In this document: positions 1 to 6,406 of the stretch, piece after piece | Position numbering within the stretch: position 1 is the stretch's first letter | How the letters are laid out: every line of letters starts with the position of its first letter | Source of the DNA: Bifidobacterium breve | GTDB taxonomy: Bacteria > Actinomycetota > Actinomycetes > UBA12327 | Assembly: GCA_943332445.1 (NCBI GenBank) | Contig: CALQPL010000055.1 | Coordinates: 1 to 6,892 of the forward strand | DNA length: 6,892 bases | Reading direction: 5' to 3' | Notes under the pieces: generated by a model | What the model was told of the DNA's origin: nothing | The model's input: only the letters and a program-made list of their open reading frames with translations | The model's database searches: none | Made by a program: the position numbers and the translations under genes

Positions 1-849
1 ATCGTCATGGTGATTTCTCGGCATACACCGTCTCTACAAGATCCGACAGTGACCTTTAACGCTGATGATGTGTTGTGGATGCCTACAACGTGGGCGGTCT
101 TCTTCCTTGTTAATCACCTTTTAATCGTGGGTGTAAGCGCGGACACGTCGATGACGTTCAAGGAAGCCCTTCGCGAGGATCTGTCGTATTACATCCTGAC
201 TTTGTTCGCAGTTCTTTCCCTAGCCCCGATCATTGCGTTGGTCGCAGTGACGGTGTGGCCCATGCTTTTCCTCTTCCTCGTGCCGTTATGGGCCGTGAAC
301 AAGGCGGCCTCGATTTCGCAGGAGCGTGACTACGCGTCACGACACGACATGCTCACGGAGCTTCCCAACCGCACCATGATGCGTGATGAGTTAACTGAGG
401 CGATTGATATTGCCAGTCGTACGGGCGCTCGGGTTGGCGTGCTCTTGATGGACCTGAACTTATTCAAGGAAGTCAACGACACGTACGGTCATGCGGTGGG
501 TGACCGCCTCCTGACGATGGTGGCTGGCCGCATCAAGGCTCAAGTGCGACCGGGGGACCTGGCGGCTCGATTGGGCGGAGACGAATTCGCTGTCGTGTTG
601 CCTGGGGTCGAGGACCACATTTCAGCTGTGCGCATTGCTCAGAGAATTCGAGAGTCCATTAGCCGGCCGTTCACCATGGATGACGTCACGGTCACCATCG
701 ATGTCAGCATCGGCATTGCCCTCTACCCAGACGATGGCACCCAGATTGACCCGCTCATCCAAGCAGCAGACTCGGCGATGTATCTGGCTAAACGCACTGG
801 GACCCGCATTGAAGTCGTAGGGATAGATCGCGGTGAAGCGCACGGGTAA
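1..849 (+). CDS. membrane-anchored GGDEF diguanylate cyclase (5'-partial)
   Basis: Makes c-di-GMP from two GTP at the inner face of the membrane. The frame is open to the window edge, so the ATG at 7 may be internal; residues here count from it (280 aa). Hydrophobic segments lie at about 27–44 and 61–98, the end of a multi-helix membrane module, followed by a short linker. The GGDEF domain fills about 112–275. It has the LPNR motif at 119–122, the metal-binding Asp149, an FKEVNDTYGH block at 153–162 and an intact GGDEF at 190–194. An RPGD inhibitory site (I-site, RxxD) sits at 181–184, exactly five residues before GGDEF, so product feedback inhibition is predicted. The SIGIALYP strand and the AADSAMYLAK helix follow. 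The protein stops right after this domain, so there is no EAL phosphodiesterase domain, unlike many actinobacterial relatives with this membrane-GGDEF layout. Catalytic competence is inferred; any sensory ligand is unknown. Confidence 0.9.
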   Translation: MVMVISRHTPSLQDPTVTFNADDVLWMPTTWAVFFLVNHLLIVGVSADTSMTFKEALREDLSYYILTLFAVLSLAPIIALVAVTVWPMLFLFLVPLWAVNKAASISQERDYASRHDMLTELPNRTMMRDELTEAIDIASRTGARVGVLLMDLNLFKEVNDTYGHAVGDRLLTMVAGRIKAQVRPGDLAARLGGDEFAVVLPGVEDHISAVRIAQRIRESISRPFTMDDVTVTIDVSIGIALYPDDGTQIDPLIQAADSAMYLAKRTGTRIEVVGIDRGEAHG

Positions 850-857
850 CGCGCCCC

Positions 858-863
858 TAAGAT
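858..863 (+). promoter_or_regulatory. possible -10 element for gatCAB
   Basis: TAAGAT matches the TAnnnT actinobacterial −10 pattern and lies in the 49-bp gap between the cyclase gene and gatC. Initiation about 7 nt downstream would give a leader of about 29 nt containing the gatC Shine-Dalgarno. No recognisable −35 (TTGACA-like) sits 16–18 bp upstream, and gatCAB could equally be read from the upstream gene. Weak evidence. Confidence 0.25.
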
Positions 864-887
864 AAAGACATCGTCCCTCGTCGTTTC

Positions 888-892
888 AGGAG
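888..892 (+). promoter_or_regulatory. ribosome binding site of gatC
   Basis: AGGAG ends 6 nt before the ATG at 899. It is a near-ideal Shine-Dalgarno and fixes the gatC start. Confidence 0.75.
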
Positions 893-898
893 TGTTCC

Positions 899-1195
899 AT
901 GTCAGCCATTTCGCGCGATGATGTTGCGCACTTGGCCTCCTTGGCTCGCATCGAACTCACGGAGCAGGAACTCAACGATTACGCCGGTCAACTTGATGTG
1001 ATCTTGACGGCCGTAGCCAGTATTTCTGAAGTTGCCGCCGACGATATTCCTCCCACCACCCATGCGGTGCCTGTGGTCAACGTCTTCCGTGACGATGTCG
1101 TGACCCCATCGCTGAACCGAGACTCGGTGTTGGACCACGCACCTGCAGCAGAAGATGGTCGCTTCCGAGTGCCACGCATTTTGGATGAGGAGTAG
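899..1195 (+). CDS. gatC: Asp-tRNA(Asn)/Glu-tRNA(Gln) amidotransferase subunit C
   Basis: Small scaffold subunit of the GatCAB amidotransferase; it wraps around GatA and stabilises its contact with GatB. It is 98 aa, normal for the family (about 95–100). The N-terminal ISRDDVAHLASLARIEL helix and the following ELNDYAGQLDVIL helix are typical. The C-terminal half has the family's FRDD block (about 63–66) and an end resembling APAAEDGRFRVPRIL. The ATG at 899 is preceded by a strong AGGAG. It is the first gene of gatC-gatA-gatB, 49 bp after the diguanylate cyclase gene on the same strand. Its last codons contain the gatA Shine-Dalgarno, which makes translational coupling likely. The assignment is firm because of both sequence and operon context. 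Confidence 0.97.
   Translation: MSAISRDDVAHLASLARIELTEQELNDYAGQLDVILTAVASISEVAADDIPPTTHAVPVVNVFRDDVVTPSLNRDSVLDHAPAAEDGRFRVPRILDEE
1187..1192 (+). promoter_or_regulatory. ribosome binding site of gatA, inside gatC
   Basis: GAGGAG formed by the last sense codons of gatC ends 5 nt before the GTG at 1198. It supports that non-ATG start and the coupling of gatA to gatC translation. Confidence 0.7.
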
Positions 1196-1197
1196 CC

Positions 1198-2688
1198 GTG
1201 TCTGATCTCATTCATGCCAGCGCGGTTGAACTGGCAACCCAGATCGCCAATAAGACAGTCAGTGCGGTCGAAGTCACCCAGGCGCACCTTGAGCGCATCG
1301 CGGAAGTCGATGGTCGCGTCAATGCGTTCTTGCATGTAGATACTGATGGCGCCCTCGAACAAGCTCGTGCAGTTGATCACGCAGTGGCCTCGGGTCAGGC
1401 TTTGAGCGCCTTGGCCGGCGTGCCGTTGGCGTTGAAGGATGTGTTAACTCAAACCGGCGTTCCCACCACCGCTGGTTCGAAAATCTTGGAAGGGTGGCGC
1501 CCGCCCTACGACGCCACGGTGGTTGAACGCTTGCGCGATGCGGGCGTCGTGATTTTGGGCAAGACCAACATGGATGAGTTCGCCATGGGTTCATCCACCG
1601 AAAACTCTGCGTACGGGCCTACGCATAACCCGTGGGACTTGGAACGCATTCCCGGTGGTTCATCGGGTGGCTCTGCTGCCGCAGTTTCTGCCTATGAGGC
1701 TCCTCTGGCGATCGGCACGGACACCGGAGGGTCGATTCGTCAGCCAGCGGCTGTCACGGGAATCGTTGGCGCCAAGCCGACTTACGGTGCAGTCTCGCGT
1801 TATGGCCTGGTGGCCTTCTCCTCGTCACTGGATCAAGCCGGCCCCTTTGCTCGCACAGTGGTTGACACCGCGTTGTTGCACTCCGTGATTGCAGGACACG
1901 ATCCGCGCGACTCCACATCGATCAAGGAAGCTGTTCCGGATGTGGTCGGTGCTGCGAAGTCGGCAGATGTGTCGAAAATGCGCATCGGTGTGGTTCGCGA
2001 GTTGTCGGGTGAGGGCTATCAACCAGGAGTGCAGGCTCGTTTTGATGAAGCCGTGGAACTACTTCGCGCACAAGGCGCTGAAATCGTCGAAATCTCCTGC
2101 CCATCGTTCACCTACGCCTTGGGTGCCTACTACTTAATTGCTCCCAGTGAGTGCTCGAGCAACTTGGCACGCTTTGACGCCATGCGGTTTGGCTTGCGTA
2201 CCGACGACAATGGTGAACTCAGCGCCGAGGATGTCATGCGGCACACCCGCGCAGCAGGTTTTGGTCCTGAAGTAAAGCGACGCATCATCTTGGGAACGTA
2301 CGCGTTGTCCTCTGGGTATTACGACGCTTATTACGGCCAAGCTCAAAAGGTGCGCACCTTGATTACTCGCGACTTTGAAGCCGCTTGGGCCAGTGTGGAC
2401 GTCTTGATTTCGCCCACGACTCCGACCGAGCCGTTCCGGATCGGTGAGCGGGTCAATGATCCAGTCGCTATGTATAAAGCCGACCTGTGCACGTTGCCGT
2501 CGAGCTTGTACGGCGGTCCGGCGATCAGCGTCCCGATTGGTTTGGGCGATGAGAACCTTCCGGTGGGCTTACAAGTCATGGCGCCCGTGATGGCCGACGA
2601 CCAGGTGTATCGCGTGGCCGGAGCGGTGGAAAAGGCCTTGGCTCAGCAATGGGGCGGTTTGCTCTTAGATCAGGCGGTGGCCCTATGA
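1198..2688 (+). CDS. gatA: Asp-tRNA(Asn)/Glu-tRNA(Gln) amidotransferase subunit A
   Basis: Glutaminase subunit of GatCAB: it hydrolyses glutamine and sends ammonia through a channel to GatB, where the misacylated tRNA is amidated in the cytoplasm. It is an amidase-signature enzyme of 496 aa, the usual length. The Ser–cis-Ser–Lys triad is visible: Lys80 in PLALKD, cis-Ser155 in GGSSGGS and nucleophile Ser179 in DTGGSIRQPA. The 24-residue spacing between the serines matches characterised enzymes. Arg361/Arg362 (EVKRRI) and Asp429 (YKAD) probably correspond to the glutamine-binding Arg and Asp known from Staphylococcus GatA. The start is GTG at 1198, 2 nt after the gatC stop and 5 nt after GAGGAG; the stop overlaps the gatB start as ATGA. 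One local departure: the segment after Asp429 reads PSSLYGGPAISVP where most GatA have a PxNLAG-type sequence. Confidence 0.98.
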   Translation: MSDLIHASAVELATQIANKTVSAVEVTQAHLERIAEVDGRVNAFLHVDTDGALEQARAVDHAVASGQALSALAGVPLALKDVLTQTGVPTTAGSKILEGWRPPYDATVVERLRDAGVVILGKTNMDEFAMGSSTENSAYGPTHNPWDLERIPGGSSGGSAAAVSAYEAPLAIGTDTGGSIRQPAAVTGIVGAKPTYGAVSRYGLVAFSSSLDQAGPFARTVVDTALLHSVIAGHDPRDSTSIKEAVPDVVGAAKSADVSKMRIGVVRELSGEGYQPGVQARFDEAVELLRAQGAEIVEISCPSFTYALGAYYLIAPSECSSNLARFDAMRFGLRTDDNGELSAEDVMRHTRAAGFGPEVKRRIILGTYALSSGYYDAYYGQAQKVRTLITRDFEAAWASVDVLISPTTPTEPFRIGERVNDPVAMYKADLCTLPSSLYGGPAISVPIGLGDENLPVGLQVMAPVMADDQVYRVAGAVEKALAQQWGGLLLDQAVAL

Positions 2689-4193
2689 GTGCACCCTTGA
2701 TTGATTTCGACGAGGTCATTGCCAACTTCGATCCCGTCTTGGGATTAGAGGTCCACGTTGAACTAGGTACCGCATCCAAGATGTTTTGTGGTTGTGCCAC
2801 CGAGTTTGGTGCCGAGCCCAACACACAAGTGTGTCCCACCTGTCTTGGCTTGCCCGGTTCCTTACCTGTGGTCAACGGCACGGCTGTTGAGTCCGCGATT
2901 CGGATCGGATTGGCGCTGAACTGTTCTATTGCTTCGTGGTGTCGGTTCGCGCGCAAGAACTACTTCTATCCAGACATGCCCAAGAACTTCCAAACCTCGC
3001 AATACGACGAACCGATTTGTTTCGAGGGCTACCTCGATGTAGATGTCGAAACCGACGAGGGAACGCGAACCTTCCGGGTGGAAATCGAACGAGCCCACAT
3101 GGAAGAAGACACGGGCAAGTCCTTGCACGTGGGAGGTTCCACAGGTCGAATCCACGGCGCCGATTTCTCGCTGGTGGACTACAACCGCGCGGGCATTCCC
3201 TTGATTGAAATCGTGACCAAGCCCTTGGAAGGTGCCGGAAAGTACGCACCGGAAGTCGCCAAGGCCTACGTGGGTGCCTTGCGCGACCTTCTACGCGGCC
3301 TAGGAGTTTCTGACGTCAAGATGGAACAAGGCTCATTGCGTTGCGACGTCAACTTGTCGTTGCGAACCTCACCTGACGCGCCGCTGGGCACCCGCACCGA
3401 AACCAAAAACGTCAACTCCTTGCGATCGGTCGAGCGCGCCATCCGCTACGAAATGCAACGCCAAGCCGCACTTCTCACCGACGGCACCGCGATCATTCAA
3501 GAAACGCGGCACTGGCATGAAGACACCGGAGTCACCACGAGTGGTCGGGTGAAGTCCGACGCGGAGGACTACCGCTACTTCCCTGAGCCTGACTTGGTCC
3601 CGGTTGCCCCCTCTGCAGAGTGGATTGAGCAGCTGCGTTCCCAGCTTCCTGAACCTCCTGCTGAACGCAGTAAGCGATTGCGCGAGGAGTGGGGGATCAG
3701 CGAAAAGGAAATGCAGTCCGTCATCAACGCCGGCGCTCTTGACCTTGTTCTGGCCACGATCGCCGAAGGCGCGGATCCGGCTGCTTCTCGCAAGTGGTGG
3801 CTGGGTGAGCTGGCGCGTCGAGCCAATGACGAAGGCGTGGAGCTGGAATCACTGGCGATCACCGCACAGCAGGTCGCGGATCTAGAAGGACTTGTTCAAT
3901 CAGGTCGACTCAATGACAAGTTGGCTCGCCAGGTCATTGACGGTGTGCTTGCGGGCGAAGGCGAGCCGGCGGCGGTAGCTGACTCCCGCGGCTTGCAGAT
4001 TGTTTCTGATGACAGTGCTTTGCTTGAAGCCATCAAGGCTGCGATTGAGGCTGATCCCGATGCCGCCCAAAAGATTCGCGATGGCAAAGTCGCCGCTGCT
4101 GGTGCCTTAGTGGGGTCAGTGATGAAGGCCACGAAGGGTCAAGCCGATGCGGCCCGCGTGCGCGAACTCGTTCTCCAAGAACTAGGTCAGTAA
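2685..4193 (+). CDS. gatB: Asp-tRNA(Asn)/Glu-tRNA(Gln) amidotransferase subunit B
   Basis: Subunit that binds the misacylated tRNA, phosphorylates the Glu or Asp side chain with ATP and completes amidation with ammonia from GatA. It is 502 aa, slightly longer than the commonly seen 475–480. The GLEVHVEL motif (20–27) opens the catalytic cradle. Cys35, Cys37, Cys50 and Cys53 form a CxC…CxxC set expected to hold structural zinc, as in many GatB proteins but not the Staphylococcus one. The family signature LVDYNRAGIPLIEIV lies at 163–177 and YFPEPDL at 298–304. The helical and YqeY-like tail domains fill about 305–502, with the conserved GALVGSVMKATKGQA near 473–487. I start at ATG 2685, not the in-frame ATG 2649 inside gatA: 2685 gives the ATGA overlap and the family N-terminus. 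Its 3' end overlaps the convergent reductase gene by 7 nt. Confidence 0.98.
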   Translation: MSAPLIDFDEVIANFDPVLGLEVHVELGTASKMFCGCATEFGAEPNTQVCPTCLGLPGSLPVVNGTAVESAIRIGLALNCSIASWCRFARKNYFYPDMPKNFQTSQYDEPICFEGYLDVDVETDEGTRTFRVEIERAHMEEDTGKSLHVGGSTGRIHGADFSLVDYNRAGIPLIEIVTKPLEGAGKYAPEVAKAYVGALRDLLRGLGVSDVKMEQGSLRCDVNLSLRTSPDAPLGTRTETKNVNSLRSVERAIRYEMQRQAALLTDGTAIIQETRHWHEDTGVTTSGRVKSDAEDYRYFPEPDLVPVAPSAEWIEQLRSQLPEPPAERSKRLREEWGISEKEMQSVINAGALDLVLATIAEGADPAASRKWWLGELARRANDEGVELESLAITAQQVADLEGLVQSGRLNDKLARQVIDGVLAGEGEPAAVADSRGLQIVSDDSALLEAIKAAIEADPDAAQKIRDGKVAAAGALVGSVMKATKGQADAARVRELVLQELGQ

Positions 4194-5128
4194 CGCTCGC
4201 CCACAGGGGCGGGTAAGGCCTGGAGTTCAGCGAGATCGGTTGCATCCAATTCCACATCCAAGGCGCCGATGTTTTCCATCAGGTGACTCAAGCGTCGCGT
4301 TCCTGGAATGGCCAATACATGGGGACCAGTGGTCAAAACCCAAGCTAAGGCAATCTGGCCAGCTGTCGCATCCTTGCGTTGGGCGATGCCGTGCACCGCA
4401 TCCACGATCTTTTGGTTTTGTTCGGCTGCTTGGGTGGTAAATCGCGGATTGGTCGAACGAAAGTCCCCATCTTCAAAGGTGGTGTTCTGGTAAGCACCGG
4501 TCAGGAAACCCCGTCCGAGGGGGGAATAAGCCATGAAGACGCTGTCATGGGTTTCACACCACGGGACGACCGTGTCTAAGTGGTCCTGAGTCCATAGCGA
4601 CAGTTCACTTTGGACGATGTCAACGTGCTGCTGTGCGTTGCATTCGTTGAGTTGCTCGACGCTAACTTCGGACAGGCCAATGCTGCGGACTTTGCCGGCT
4701 TGTTGAAGTTCGGCAAATGCTCCCCACGTTTCCAGGAGCGGAACATCAGGGTCCAGACGGTGCAGGAGGTAGGCATCAATGACATCAAGACCAAGACGGC
4801 TCAACGCATCGTCACAGGACTTACGTACGTGTTCCGGAGTCCCATTGCGTACCACCTTGCCGGGTTCGATTTCGACCGCACCGCACTTAGAGGTGATCAC
4901 TACTTCATCGCGACGTCCAACAATGGCGCGACCGATGAGTTCCTCATTGGTGTAGGGGCCATACACATCGGCGGTATCAAAAAGATTGATTCCGTTGTCG
5001 ATCGCGGCATTAATCACCTCCATGGAGGCGTGATCGTCACGACCACTGGGCGTATAGAGCCAGGACATGCCCATGCACCCCAGTCCGAGCGGGGAAACCT
5101 CACGGCCGGCTAGTGATCGCATCTTCAT
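4187..5128 (-). CDS. aldo/keto reductase family protein
   Basis: NADPH-dependent reductase of aldehydes or ketones with a soluble TIM barrel; 313 aa, normal for the family. With the ATG at 5128 as residue 1, the catalytic tetrad is complete: Asp51 and Tyr56 (FDTADVYG), Lys81 (ITSKCG) and His123 (YLLHRLDP). IPGTRRLSHLMENIGAL near 274–290 is the usual cofactor segment, with Arg278/Arg279 placed for the NADPH 2'-phosphate. The opening LGLGCMGMS and YSPLGRGFLTG near 201–211 place it with the AKR13-like/Tas-like group; the substrate is unknown. In-frame alternative starts are GTG 5137 and ATG 5122. I prefer 5128 because GTG 5137 falls within a −10-like TAGGGT, and AGGG also lies 8 nt upstream. It is convergent with gatB (7-nt overlap) and divergent from the dehydrogenase, so it is probably a separate unit. 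Confidence 0.93.
   Translation of the reverse strand: MKMRSLAGREVSPLGLGCMGMSWLYTPSGRDDHASMEVINAAIDNGINLFDTADVYGPYTNEELIGRAIVGRRDEVVITSKCGAVEIEPGKVVRNGTPEHVRKSCDDALSRLGLDVIDAYLLHRLDPDVPLLETWGAFAELQQAGKVRSIGLSEVSVEQLNECNAQQHVDIVQSELSLWTQDHLDTVVPWCETHDSVFMAYSPLGRGFLTGAYQNTTFEDGDFRSTNPRFTTQAAEQNQKIVDAVHGIAQRKDATAGQIALAWVLTTGPHVLAIPGTRRLSHLMENIGALDVELDATDLAELQALPAPVGERY
4196..4213. terminator. GC-rich hairpin at the gatB / reductase convergence
   Basis: CTCGCCC, an ACAG loop and GGGCGGG form a 7-bp stem with one wobble pair, starting 2 nt after the gatB stop and inside the last codons of the convergent reductase gene. The position suits a terminator for gatCAB. No T-tract follows on either strand, so it is at best a U-less terminator of the sort proposed for actinobacteria, or it may be coincidental in GC-rich coding sequence. 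Confidence 0.35.
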
Positions 5129-5135
5129 GCCACAC

Positions 5136-5141
5136 ACCCTA
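5136..5141 (-). promoter_or_regulatory. possible leaderless -10 element for the aldo/keto reductase
   Basis: TAGGGT on the minus strand ends 7 nt before the ATG at 5128, so initiation would fall at or next to the start codon. No clear −35 is seen. The same bases contain AGGG, which could instead act as a Shine-Dalgarno 8 nt from that ATG, so the two readings compete. Confidence 0.35.
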
Positions 5142-5172
5142 GAGGCATGCTCCTGGTGATCGTGATCCTCGT

Positions 5173-5178
5173 TATTGT
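5173..5178 (+). promoter_or_regulatory. possible leaderless -10 element for the hydroxyacid dehydrogenase
   Basis: TATTGT fits TAnnnT and ends 6 nt before the ATG at 5185. There is no usable Shine-Dalgarno: only GGA, 1 nt from the start. That combination suggests transcription begins at the start codon. No clear −35 is visible. Confidence 0.45.
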
Positions 5179-5184
5179 GCGGAT

Positions 5185-6093
5185 ATGACTTTGGTGTGTA
5201 TTCCGTGGAGTGAGCCGGAGGTGGTGGCCTCAGTCATTCCTGCTGGCGTGGATTGGGTGACCTATGACGGAACCGGAGAGGTTCCGCGCAGTGATGAAGT
5301 GGAGTTCTTTGTCCCGCCCTATATGGGTGCAGATCACACTCTCCAGGTGATGGAACACATGTCGTCTTTGAAAGCGGTGCAAACCCTGACCGCTGGCGTG
5401 GACAACGTGTGGGCGCACTTGCCGTCGGGTGTGACCTTGTGCAATGCCAAGGGCGTGCATGATGCGAGCACGGCTGAGCTCGCCGTGGGATTAACGATCG
5501 CTTCGCTGCGCAAGTTCCCCGAGTTTGTTCGAGCACAAGAAACAGGCGATTGGTTGTATGGGCGTTACGACGCTTTGGCCGATAAGACAGTGCTCATCGT
5601 GGGTTTTGGCAGCGTCGGCGAAGCGCTGGAGCAGCGCCTCATTCCGTTTGAAGTCACCATCGTGAAAGTTGCGCGTACCGCGCGAGCGGGAGTGTCGGGG
5701 TTTGAGTCCCTAGCGCAGTTGCTTCCTCAAGCTGATGTCGTGATCTTGACCGCTCCATTGACTGAGCAAACGAGGGGATTGGTTAATAGCGACTTCATTG
5801 AATCCATGAAACCTGGCGCCCTATTGGTCAATGTGGCTCGTGGCCCGGTCGTCAATACCGAGGACTTACTGGCGGCGGTAAAGACGGGTCGGATCAAGGC
5901 CGCGTTGGATGTGACCGATCCGGAACCATTGCCCGCTGACCATGAGCTGTGGCGCACGCCCGGTGTTTTGATCAGTCCACACGTAGGCGGAAATACCACT
6001 GCTTTTCTGCCGCGGGCTTATCGTTTAGTGCACGCACAGTTGTTGCGTTACGTCGCCGATGAACCCCTACACAACATCATGACTGCTCCGTGA
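5185..6093 (+). CDS. D-isomer-specific 2-hydroxyacid dehydrogenase
   Basis: NAD(P)-dependent reductase of 2-oxoacids, of the glyoxylate/hydroxypyruvate or phosphoglycerate dehydrogenase type. It is 302 aa, consistent with a short two-domain enzyme with no ACT domain, so it is not a long-form SerA. The Rossmann motif GFGSVG lies at 140–145. PS00671-type signature MKPGALLVNVARGPVVN occupies 208–224 and contains catalytic Arg219. Glu247 (DVTDPEP) and His266 (SPHVGGN) complete the triad. At the end of the second Rossmann strand, where NAD enzymes carry Asp, the sequence is VARTAR (Arg164, Arg167), as in NADPH-using GhrA/GhrB-type enzymes, so NADP(H) preference is inferred. The start is ATG 5185, apparently leaderless. 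It diverges from the reductase gene, and its stop codon touches the downstream Shine-Dalgarno, so it probably leads a unit with the LapA gene. Substrate unknown. Confidence 0.94.
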   Translation: MTLVCIPWSEPEVVASVIPAGVDWVTYDGTGEVPRSDEVEFFVPPYMGADHTLQVMEHMSSLKAVQTLTAGVDNVWAHLPSGVTLCNAKGVHDASTAELAVGLTIASLRKFPEFVRAQETGDWLYGRYDALADKTVLIVGFGSVGEALEQRLIPFEVTIVKVARTARAGVSGFESLAQLLPQADVVILTAPLTEQTRGLVNSDFIESMKPGALLVNVARGPVVNTEDLLAAVKTGRIKAALDVTDPEPLPADHELWRTPGVLISPHVGGNTTAFLPRAYRLVHAQLLRYVADEPLHNIMTAP

Positions 6094-6098
6094 GAGGA
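6094..6098 (+). promoter_or_regulatory. ribosome binding site of the LapA-domain gene
   Basis: GAGGA right after the dehydrogenase stop codon ends 5 nt before the GTG at 6104. It supports that start and co-translation with the dehydrogenase. Confidence 0.65.
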
Positions 6099-6103
6099 AC
6101 CTT

Positions 6104-6397
6104 GTGAACAAGTTTGACCCCACGCCTAATCGTGATGACATCACGCGCGGACCGGATGCCTACAAGCGCGAGACCGTTAAGGTCACGCCTGCTCGAATCG
6201 GCCTGATCGTTCTTGCTGTGATCACCGTCTTGTTCATCGTGCAAAACAATGAACAGGTGCCCTTCAAGTTCTTGTTCGGGATCATCGACACCGAGATTGC
6301 CCTGTGGCTTTTGCTGGTCATTTCCCTCGCCTTGGGTTTTGGTTTGGGTTATTTGACCAACGTGATGCGGGGGCGTCGCAAGACCTCTGCCAAGTAG
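6104..6397 (+). CDS. small LapA-domain (DUF1049) membrane protein
   Basis: A 97-aa protein with two membrane helices, about 31–46 (RIGLIVLAVITVLFIV) and 64–84 (EIALWLLLVISLALGFGLGYL). Between them is the family's hallmark segment QNNEQVPFKFLFG (47–59). The tail is basic (MRGRRK, 88–93). This is the lipopolysaccharide-assembly-protein-A (LapA/YciS-like) domain. In E. coli the relative helps control LpxC and LPS synthesis, but actinobacteria generally have no LPS, so that role should not be carried over. The N-terminal 27 residues are polar and charged, probably cytoplasmic. It starts with GTG 10 nt after the dehydrogenase stop, with GAGGA in front, and ends 9 nt before ilvD. Function unknown; a membrane-organising or envelope role is only a guess. 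Confidence 0.85.
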   Translation: MNKFDPTPNRDDITRGPDAYKRETVKVTPARIGLIVLAVITVLFIVQNNEQVPFKFLFGIIDTEIALWLLLVISLALGFGLGYLTNVMRGRRKTSAK

Positions 6398-6400
6398 TAT
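6395..6400 (+). promoter_or_regulatory. possible leaderless -10 element for ilvD
   Basis: TAGTAT begins with the LapA gene's stop codon and ends 6 nt before the ilvD ATG at 6407. No Shine-Dalgarno precedes that ATG, which favours a leaderless transcript. Reinitiation after the LapA stop is the alternative. No convincing −35 is seen; TTGACC at 6353–6358 is too far upstream. Confidence 0.45.
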
Positions 6401-6406
6401 TTGGGC

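Noticed and set aside
839..856. GCGC…GCGC and GGG…CCC pairings after the diguanylate cyclase stop, as a terminator
   Set aside because: The stems are only 3–4 bp and no T-tract follows.
988..1380. A 130-codon minus-strand open frame across gatC and the start of gatA
   Set aside because: It spans two firmly identified genes on the other strand and shows no domain or ribosome binding site.
2649..2684. Upstream in-frame ATG that would extend gatB by 12 residues
   Set aside because: The added residues lie within gatA, do not resemble a GatB N-terminus, and the ATGA overlap at 2685 is the usual arrangement.
4610..5113. A 167-codon plus-strand open frame lying opposite the aldo/keto reductase gene
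   Set aside because: It is antisense to a gene with a complete catalytic tetrad and full family length; its translation has no recognisable domain and it has no ribosome binding site. It is a shadow of the reductase codons.
5129..5137. GTG start three codons upstream for the aldo/keto reductase
   Set aside because: It overlaps the candidate −10 TAGGGT and has a poorer family fit; ATG 5128 or 5122 is better. The choice does not affect any domain.
5141..5154. Imperfect palindrome AGAGGCATGCTCCT between the divergent genes, as a possible operator
   Set aside because: Only 5 of 7 base pairs match, and no regulator gene is nearby. A palindrome this weak is expected by chance.
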